Assembly (NCBI RefSeq): GCF_900108505.1
Contig: NZ_FNWU01000004.1
Location: forward strand, 1-64,000
Length of the DNA stretch: 64,000 nucleotides
Reading direction: 5' to 3'
DNA from: Halopenitus malekzadehii
Lineage (GTDB): Archaea > Halobacteriota > Halobacteria > Halobacteriales > Haloferacaceae
The notes below the pieces were generated by a model. It had not been told where the DNA came from. It saw only the letters and a program-made list of their open reading frames with translations, and made no database searches. Below, one piece after another: positions 58,658 to 64,000 of this stretch (its first letter is position 1; every line of letters begins with the position of its first letter). Made by a program: the position numbers and the translations under genes.

Positions 58658-58740
58658 CGTCGTCGGTTCGTTCCGGCGCCGGACCGGTCGGATCCGGAAC
58701 CACAGGGGTTATCGGGTACAACGGTGAAACGAGCCGATAC

Positions 58741-60090
58741 ATGGCTCAACGAGAAACCTGGGCGACCCGTGTCGGGTTCATCCTCGCGGCGATCGGTAGC
58801 GCGGTCGGACTCGGGAACCTCTGGCAGTTCCCGTTCAAGACGGCGACGAACGGCGGCGCGGCCTTCGTCGTCTTCTACCTCGCTGCCGTCCTCCTGATCG
58901 GCTTTCCGGCGATGCTTTCGGAGTTCGTGCTCGGTCGCCGGACGAAACGCAACGCGATCGACGCCTTCGGCCGGCTTGGCTCCGGTCCGTGGCGGATCGC
59001 CGGCGCACTCGCGGTGGTGACCGGCTTCTGGATCCTCTCGTACTACAACGTCGTCGGCGGGTGGGTCCTGCGGTACATCGTTGGGAGCATCAACGGCGCG
59101 TACTTCGCGAACCCCGGCGAGTACTTCGCCGCCGTCTCCGCCGGTCCGGGGGCGGTCCTCGCACAGGCGGTCTTCCTTGCGATCGTCGTCGGTATCGTCG
59201 CGCTCGGGATCGAGGACGGCATCGAGAAGGCGACCAAGGTGATGGTGCCCAGCATCGTGATCCTGATGGTCGCGCTGGCGATCTGGGTGGCGACGCTGCC
59301 CGGATCCGGCGAGGGCTACGCCTTCTTCCTGTCGCCGGACCTCTCGACGATGATCGAGAACGCCGGCACCATCATCCCGTTCGCGGTCGGCCAGGCCTTC
59401 TTCACCCTCTCGCTCGGGATGGCGATCATGATCACCTACTCCTCGTACGTGGGGCGTGACGACAACCTGATCCTCGACGGCGGCTCCGTAGTCATCACGA
59501 ACACCCTCGTCGGGATCCTCGCCGGACTGGTCGTCTTCCCGATCCTGTTGACGATCGGTGCCGGGGCGGACATCACCACCGACACCGGCGGCGCCGGCGC
59601 GCTGTTCGTCGCCACCGCGGCCGGCTTCGGATCGGTCCCCTTCGGCCGGCTCTTCGGCGTCGTCTTCTTCGGCGTCGTGTTCATCGCGGCGCTCTCCTCG
59701 GCGATCAGCCTGCTCGAGGTGACCGTCTCGTACGCCAACGACAACTACGACGTGCCGCGGCCGATGCTGTCGATCGCGATCGGTATCGCCCTCTTCCTGC
59801 TCGGGGTGCCCTCCGCGTGGGACACCGCCTGGTTGACCTGGTTCGACAACATCGCCTACCAGGCACTCCTCCCGCTGTCCGTACTGCTTACGGTCCTGTT
59901 CGTCGGGTGGGTCATCGGCCGGGAGTCCGTCGAGGAACTGCTCTCGGGCGCCGAGGGATACGCGACGTTCGGTACCGTCTGGCTATGGACCATCCGCCTC
60001 GTGGTCGTCGGCGGCGTGCTGCTCACGCTCGCGCTCGGCATCAACGAGCTGTTCCTCGTGGAGGACGCGGCGTTCTTCGCGCCGTTCTGA
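58741..60090 (+). CDS. Sodium-dependent symporter (NSS/SNF family)
   Basis: The 449-residue protein has the SNF start WATRVGFILAAIGSAVGLGN and WQFPFK, with the unwound first helix that holds Na+ and substrate, then about ten more membrane helices. It is the 11-helix prokaryotic form like LeuT/MhsT and imports an amino acid or similar solute with sodium. Substrate cannot be read. It is followed 80 bases later by a paralogue in the same direction and is divergent from the carotenoid operon. Confidence 0.92.
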   Translation: MAQRETWATRVGFILAAIGSAVGLGNLWQFPFKTATNGGAAFVVFYLAAVLLIGFPAMLSEFVLGRRTKRNAIDAFGRLGSGPWRIAGALAVVTGFWILSYYNVVGGWVLRYIVGSINGAYFANPGEYFAAVSAGPGAVLAQAVFLAIVVGIVALGIEDGIEKATKVMVPSIVILMVALAIWVATLPGSGEGYAFFLSPDLSTMIENAGTIIPFAVGQAFFTLSLGMAIMITYSSYVGRDDNLILDGGSVVITNTLVGILAGLVVFPILLTIGAGADITTDTGGAGALFVATAAGFGSVPFGRLFGVVFFGVVFIAALSSAISLLEVTVSYANDNYDVPRPMLSIAIGIALFLLGVPSAWDTAWLTWFDNIAYQALLPLSVLLTVLFVGWVIGRESVEELLSGAEGYATFGTVWLWTIRLVVVGGVLLTLALGINELFLVEDAAFFAPF

Positions 60091-60170
60091 GCGTCGGCGT
60101 CCTTCGCGCCGCCGCCCGCCGTCGATGCGTCTCGTCAGCCTTTTTCGCGCCGGTCCCCGAGCGCACGACG

Positions 60171-61580
60171 ATGACGAGATCCACGTGGCGGACCCGGATC
60201 GGCTTCATTCTCGCCGCCGTCGGGAGCGCGGTCGGGATCGGGAACATCTGGCGGTTCCCGTGGTTAACCGCCGAGAACGGCGGGGCGGCGTTTTTGACGC
60301 TGTATCTCGTGTTGGTCGTCGGCGTCGGCGTTCCGGGACTCATCGGCGAGTTCGTGATCGGCCGTCGAAGCAACCGCAATCCGGTCGGGGCCTTCGACGA
60401 ATTGGCCGGACGGTGGTACCGCCCACTCGGCGCGATCGCGTTGATCGCGTGTCTGGTGATCCTCTCGTTTTACTCGGTCGTCGGCGGGTGGATACTGCGG
60501 TACACGTTCGCGAGCACCACCGGAGCCTACTTCGCGGCGCCCCAGCAGTACTTCGCCGCGATCGATTACGGGCTCGGCGCGGTCGGGTTCCACGTCCTCT
60601 TTCTGGCGGCGACGGTCGCCATCGTCTACCTCGGCGTCGAACGGGGGATCGAGCTGTCGACGACGGTGATGGTGCCCGGGATCGTCGTCCTCTTCGGCGG
60701 GCTCGCCGTCTGGGTCTCGACGCTGCCGGGGGCCGGCGGCGGCTACGACTTCTACCTCTCGCTGGACGTCTCGTACCTTCGTGAGAACTTCTTCAGCGTC
60801 CTGCCGGCCGCCGCCGGACAGGCGCTTTTCACCCTCTCGGTCGGGGCCGGCACGATGCTCACCTACTCGTCGTACCTCGGCGAGGACCGGTCGCTTGCCG
60901 CCGACGGCACCCTGATCGCGGTTCTCAACACCGCCATCGGCGTGCTTGCGGGACTGGTCATCTTCCCGCTGCTGTTCTCGCTCGGCGTCTCACCCGGCCA
61001 GGGCGGTCCTGGCGCCCTGTTCGTGAGCCTCGCCGGTGCCTTCGCCGAGCTTCCGTATAGCCGTCTCGTCGGCGTCGTCTTCTTCGGCGTCGTTCTGCTG
61101 GCGGCGCTCTCCTCGGCGATCAGCATCCTCGAGGTGCTCGTCGCCTACCTCGTCGACGAACACGACCTTTCACGTGGCTGGGCGACCCTCGGAACGGGCG
61201 GAATCTTCCTCGTCACCGGAACGATCGCCGCGCTCTCGCCGTCCGCCTTCGGGCTGCTCGCCGACACGCTCTCGAACGTCGTGCTCACGGCCGGCTTGAT
61301 CGGCTTTCTGCTCTTCGACGGGTGGGTGCTCGGCCGACTCGCCCGTGAGGAGTTCGGCCGAGGGGCCGGCCCGATCGCCCAGATATTCGAAGCGCCGTGG
61401 TACTACGCGATCGCGGTCGTTCTGCCGGTCTTTCTCGCGTTCACGCTCGTCACAAGCGTGGCGGGAATCGTCGGGATCGACACCTCCACCGGCTCGGCTA
61501 TGGCACTGGCCCTGATCGGCATCACCGCGGTGGTCCTCACGTTCCGTCGTCACGGGATCCCGGTCGAACGCTCGGCCTGA
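60171..61580 (+). CDS. Sodium-dependent symporter (NSS/SNF family), second copy
   Basis: A 469-residue paralogue of the upstream gene, with TRIGFILAAVGSAVGIGNIW and RFPW at its start and eleven to twelve hydrophobic helices. It is clearly related but diverged, with an extra C-terminal helix (AMALALIGITAVVLTF). The two genes probably arose by tandem duplication and may import different amino acids or form a pair. The start gives the family N-terminus; the longer frame upstream overlaps its neighbour's 3' end. Confidence 0.9.
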   Translation: MTRSTWRTRIGFILAAVGSAVGIGNIWRFPWLTAENGGAAFLTLYLVLVVGVGVPGLIGEFVIGRRSNRNPVGAFDELAGRWYRPLGAIALIACLVILSFYSVVGGWILRYTFASTTGAYFAAPQQYFAAIDYGLGAVGFHVLFLAATVAIVYLGVERGIELSTTVMVPGIVVLFGGLAVWVSTLPGAGGGYDFYLSLDVSYLRENFFSVLPAAAGQALFTLSVGAGTMLTYSSYLGEDRSLAADGTLIAVLNTAIGVLAGLVIFPLLFSLGVSPGQGGPGALFVSLAGAFAELPYSRLVGVVFFGVVLLAALSSAISILEVLVAYLVDEHDLSRGWATLGTGGIFLVTGTIAALSPSAFGLLADTLSNVVLTAGLIGFLLFDGWVLGRLAREEFGRGAGPIAQIFEAPWYYAIAVVLPVFLAFTLVTSVAGIVGIDTSTGSAMALALIGITAVVLTFRRHGIPVERSA

Positions 61581-61617
61581 AACACCTCGATCGGCCGGAG
61601 TACCTCTCAAAGGGTAC

Positions 61618-61625
61618 AATTATAC
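61618..61625 (+). promoter_or_regulatory. TATA box of the pilin-like gene
   Basis: The octamer aattatac is 25-32 bases before the GTG at 61650, favouring that start over the in-frame GTG at 61632. Confidence 0.55.
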
Positions 61626-61649
61626 CGATCCGTGTCGTATATACCTTCC

Positions 61650-63479
61650 GTGCGTGCACAGTCGTCGGCGATCGGCGCGATCATGATTCTGGGGGTAGTC
61701 ATTGCCCTCACAACGACGGTCGGAGTCGCCGGCCTCGCCGCCGTGACCGACGACGCCCCGGGGAGCACCGGGGCGACCATCGTCGAGACTGAGGTGACCG
61801 AATCGGCCGTTTCCGTGATTCACGGCGGCGGCGACGCGCTCGCCGCCGATTCGGTCTCGATACGGATCGAACACGACGACCAGGTCGACCGCTATCGGCT
61901 GGACAGGACCGACGGTCCGGGCACCGTCACCCCGGTCACCGGGACGTGGCGCCCCGGTGACGAGTGGCGACTCACGTCTCCGCCGTACGGCGACGCGGAC
62001 ACCGTCGTCGTTTCCGTCGTCCACGACGCCTCGGGTGAGGTGCTCGACCGGACCACCCGCGACCTCGCCGCCACGAACGATGCCGGTGACGGCGACGACA
62101 CCGATGACGGCGACGACACCGATGACGGCGATGCTGATGATGACGAGGAGGAGCCCACCGCACCGACCCTCGAGTTCGCCTCGATCGACGGGCTCGAGGA
62201 CGCCGACACGGACCACGAGTACGAACCCACCGTCACGGTCGCCGAAACCGCGGGTGTGACCGCCGAGAACGTGACCGTGACGCTCACGATCGAGGCCGAC
62301 GACGGCGTCGAGGAGACGATCGACGTCGGAACCGTCTCCGCGGACGGGACCGCGACGGTCACCTTCGAGGACGTCGGCGACTTCGACGCGGGGCGTTACG
62401 AGTGGACCCTGACTGTCGAGTCCGACACGACCGACCCGATGGCGGAGACCGGGACGATCCTGGTCGAGGAGGAGGACGAGTCGCCGGCGATCGAGATCGA
62501 GGAGGTTCGCGGCCTCGAGGATGGCAGCACGTCGGGGTCCTACGCGCCGGCGATCGATATCAAGGAGGATAACGGCGCGCTCGCGGAGAACGTTTCCGTC
62601 TCACTCCAGATATATGCTGGCGACGACGTGGACGAAGAGGACGAAGTCGACGAAGAGGACGAGAGCGAGGGGTCGATCGTCTACGAGGAGACGAACACCT
62701 CCATCGGGTCCCTCATCGCGGAGACCGCCACCGTGGAGTTCAGGGTCGGGACCCTGGGTCCCGGCGAGTACACCTACGAGGTCACCGCCGACGCGGATGA
62801 CGTGGATCCGGTTTCCGAGGACGGCGACTTCGAGGTTGACGGCCCCGAGCTGGAGATCGAGGACGTCAACGGGCTGGACGACGCCGACTCCGTTACTCCG
62901 ACTGCGGCGTCCGTCGAGATCGAGGAGGACGAGGGCGTTCGGGCGGAGAACGTGTCGGTTCGGTTCCTTGTCACCGACGGGGACGGAAACGAGGTCTTCA
63001 ACGTGACGAACGACTCTCTCGGTGCCATCCACGACGAGTCTCGGACCGTACCCTTCGATACGGGACAGCTTGAATCGGGCGAGTACAGCTACGAGATCAC
63101 GGTCGATGCCGACGACACGGATCCGATCACCGAGAACGACGACTTCGAGGTCGCGGCGGTCAGTCACTTCGAGACGCTGACCGCGACGACCGAGGAGACC
63201 GGGAAATCGGGGAAGGTGAAGGACGCGACCGTCTCCTGGCGCGCGGACGACGTCGAGATGGTCACGATCGCGATCGAGGGGATCGACGACGATCTCGAGG
63301 CGGAGTTCGAGGGGTCCGAGGCCGTATCGGGGACCACCACCTTCGAAAATGTGAACGACCAGGGCATCACGATCCGTGCGACCGTGGAGGGTCCCGATGA
63401 CGGGATGACGTGTACGGTCGAGGACGTCGACGGCTCAACGTCGTTCACCCGGGCGGACTTCTCGTGTGAACGGGACTGA
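61650..63479 (+). CDS. Pilin-like surface protein with three repeat domains
   Basis: The 609-residue protein starts with a pilin-type segment (RAQSSAIGAIMILGVVIALT), a charged residue then a hydrophobic helix, typical of archaeal type IV pilins and related surface proteins. After an Asp-rich linker (about residues 145-170) come three tandem domains of about 100 residues (from about 172, 278 and 395). Each opens with a pattern like LEFASIDGLEDAD and carries AENVTV or AENVSV, with many N-x-S/T sites. These look like extracellular Ig/CARDB-type beta domains. It is probably exported and cell-surface bound. Family beyond that is unclear. Confidence 0.75.
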   Translation: MRAQSSAIGAIMILGVVIALTTTVGVAGLAAVTDDAPGSTGATIVETEVTESAVSVIHGGGDALAADSVSIRIEHDDQVDRYRLDRTDGPGTVTPVTGTWRPGDEWRLTSPPYGDADTVVVSVVHDASGEVLDRTTRDLAATNDAGDGDDTDDGDDTDDGDADDDEEEPTAPTLEFASIDGLEDADTDHEYEPTVTVAETAGVTAENVTVTLTIEADDGVEETIDVGTVSADGTATVTFEDVGDFDAGRYEWTLTVESDTTDPMAETGTILVEEEDESPAIEIEEVRGLEDGSTSGSYAPAIDIKEDNGALAENVSVSLQIYAGDDVDEEDEVDEEDESEGSIVYEETNTSIGSLIAETATVEFRVGTLGPGEYTYEVTADADDVDPVSEDGDFEVDGPELEIEDVNGLDDADSVTPTAASVEIEEDEGVRAENVSVRFLVTDGDGNEVFNVTNDSLGAIHDESRTVPFDTGQLESGEYSYEITVDADDTDPITENDDFEVAAVSHFETLTATTEETGKSGKVKDATVSWRADDVEMVTIAIEGIDDDLEAEFEGSEAVSGTTTFENVNDQGITIRATVEGPDDGMTCTVEDVDGSTSFTRADFSCERD

Positions 63480-63567
63480 GACCCCTCCCCGTGGCTCCGG
63501 CGGAAACGGTCCACTCCGTGATCGTCGCTTCCGTTTCGATCATTGACGTACCATCCTATCGACAGGC

Positions 63568-63574
63568 CCTTATG
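63568..63574 (+). promoter_or_regulatory. TATA box of hmgB
   Basis: The heptamer ccttatg is 23-29 bases before the ATG at 63597. Confidence 0.5.
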
Positions 63575-63596
63575 GGCGGTTCCCGAACCCCCGGCT

Positions 63597-64000
63597 ATGA
63601 CTGCCGTCGGCATCGACGCGATCGAGATCCGCACGGGCAAGCTACAGCTCGACCTGCCGAACACCTTCGCCCCCAAGAAGGGCGAGGACCCCGAGAAGTA
63701 CACGAAGGGGCTCGGCCTTGAGACCTCCTCGTTCCCGGACGTCTACGAGGACATCGTCACGATGGGGGCCAACGCGGCCAAGTCGTTGCTCGACCGGAAG
63801 GGACTGGCGCCCGACGAGATCGGCCGGATCGACGTCGCGACCGAGTCGGCCTTCGACCACTCGAAGCCGGTCTCGACCTACATCGCCGGCTGTCTCGAAC
63901 AGGTCTACGACGGCGACTTCCGACACGCCAACAAGGGCGAACGGAAGTTCGCCTGCGTCTCGGGCACCCAGGCGATCGACGACGCGTACAACTGGATCCG
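63597..64000 (+). CDS. hmgB: Hydroxymethylglutaryl-CoA synthase, N-terminal part
   Basis: The first 134 codons of an archaeal HMG-CoA synthase run off the window edge. MTAVGIDAIEIRTGKLQLDL is the family N-terminus, and FACVSGTQAIDDA carries the acylation-site cysteine. It condenses acetoacetyl-CoA with acetyl-CoA to HMG-CoA, the substrate of the hmgA product encoded at 41.2-42.4 kb. It differs from the fusion protein at 5.9-7.4 kb, which lacks this cysteine. A TATA box 23-29 bases upstream supports the start. Confidence 0.94.
   Translation, partial: MTAVGIDAIEIRTGKLQLDLPNTFAPKKGEDPEKYTKGLGLETSSFPDVYEDIVTMGANAAKSLLDRKGLAPDEIGRIDVATESAFDHSKPVSTYIAGCLEQVYDGDFRHANKGERKFACVSGTQAIDDAYNWI

Overview
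The window is a stretch of haloarchaeal chromosome. The DNA is very GC-rich and the proteins are strongly acidic. Most transcripts look leaderless, with a TATA box about 25-30 bases before the start codon. Diagnostic genes are a C50 carotenoid (bacterioruberin) operon, archaeal GatE, eIF5A, an archaeal HMG-CoA reductase and a trpDFEG operon like that of Haloferax. The flavour is Haloferacales/Halorubrum-like, but the species cannot be fixed from sequence alone.

Layout. 1-0.6 kb: right end of an IS200/IS605-type element with the 3' part of tnpB. 0.7-5.8 kb: an Mqo-like oxidoreductase, a small haloarchaeal protein and a pair of UbiD-family genes, the second lacking the catalytic motif. 5.9-20.9 kb: acyl-CoA and aromatic metabolism. 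It holds a thiolase plus HMG-CoA-synthase-like/DUF35 fusion, an acyl-CoA dehydrogenase, the phenylacetyl-CoA epoxidase operon (paaA, paaD, paaB, paaC and a detached PaaD zinc ribbon), a 2Fe-2S ferredoxin, an AMP-forming acyl-CoA ligase, four enoyl-CoA hydratase/isomerase genes (one PaaG-like) and a 3-hydroxyacyl-CoA dehydrogenase. Together these could take phenylacetate or a related aromatic acid through CoA activation, epoxidation, ring isomerisation and beta-oxidation; PaaZ (ring cleavage) is not in the window.

21-30.9 kb is mostly housekeeping: thiI, an epimerase, a DoeA-like M24 hydrolase, eIF5A with agmatinase, nadE, a NUDIX hydrolase, a possible PD-(D/E)XK nuclease with four cysteines and a PhnP-like metallohydrolase. 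31-44.4 kb: serS, an orphan YcaO cyclodehydratase, MscS, a PAC2 protein, a frameshifted EamA exporter divergent from an Lrp regulator, gatE, hmgA, an amidohydrolase and two small zinc proteins. 44.6-48.6 kb: trpDFEG. 49.4-53.7 kb: adenosylcobalamin-dependent ribonucleotide reductase with an intein just before the radical cysteine. 53.7-58.6 kb: the carotenoid operon crtD-lyeJ-cruF-zinc finger-crtB. 58.7-61.6 kb: two sodium symporters. 61.6-63.5 kb: a pilin-like surface protein with three repeat domains. The window ends inside hmgB, so the two committed early mevalonate enzymes, HMG-CoA synthase and reductase, are both present.

A recurring feature is short tandem repeats (17-25 bp, usually three copies) in spacers and at gene ends; at least ten such arrays are listed. 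No rRNA, tRNA or CRISPR array was seen. One strongly structured, possibly transcribed spacer lies at about 21.3-21.5 kb.
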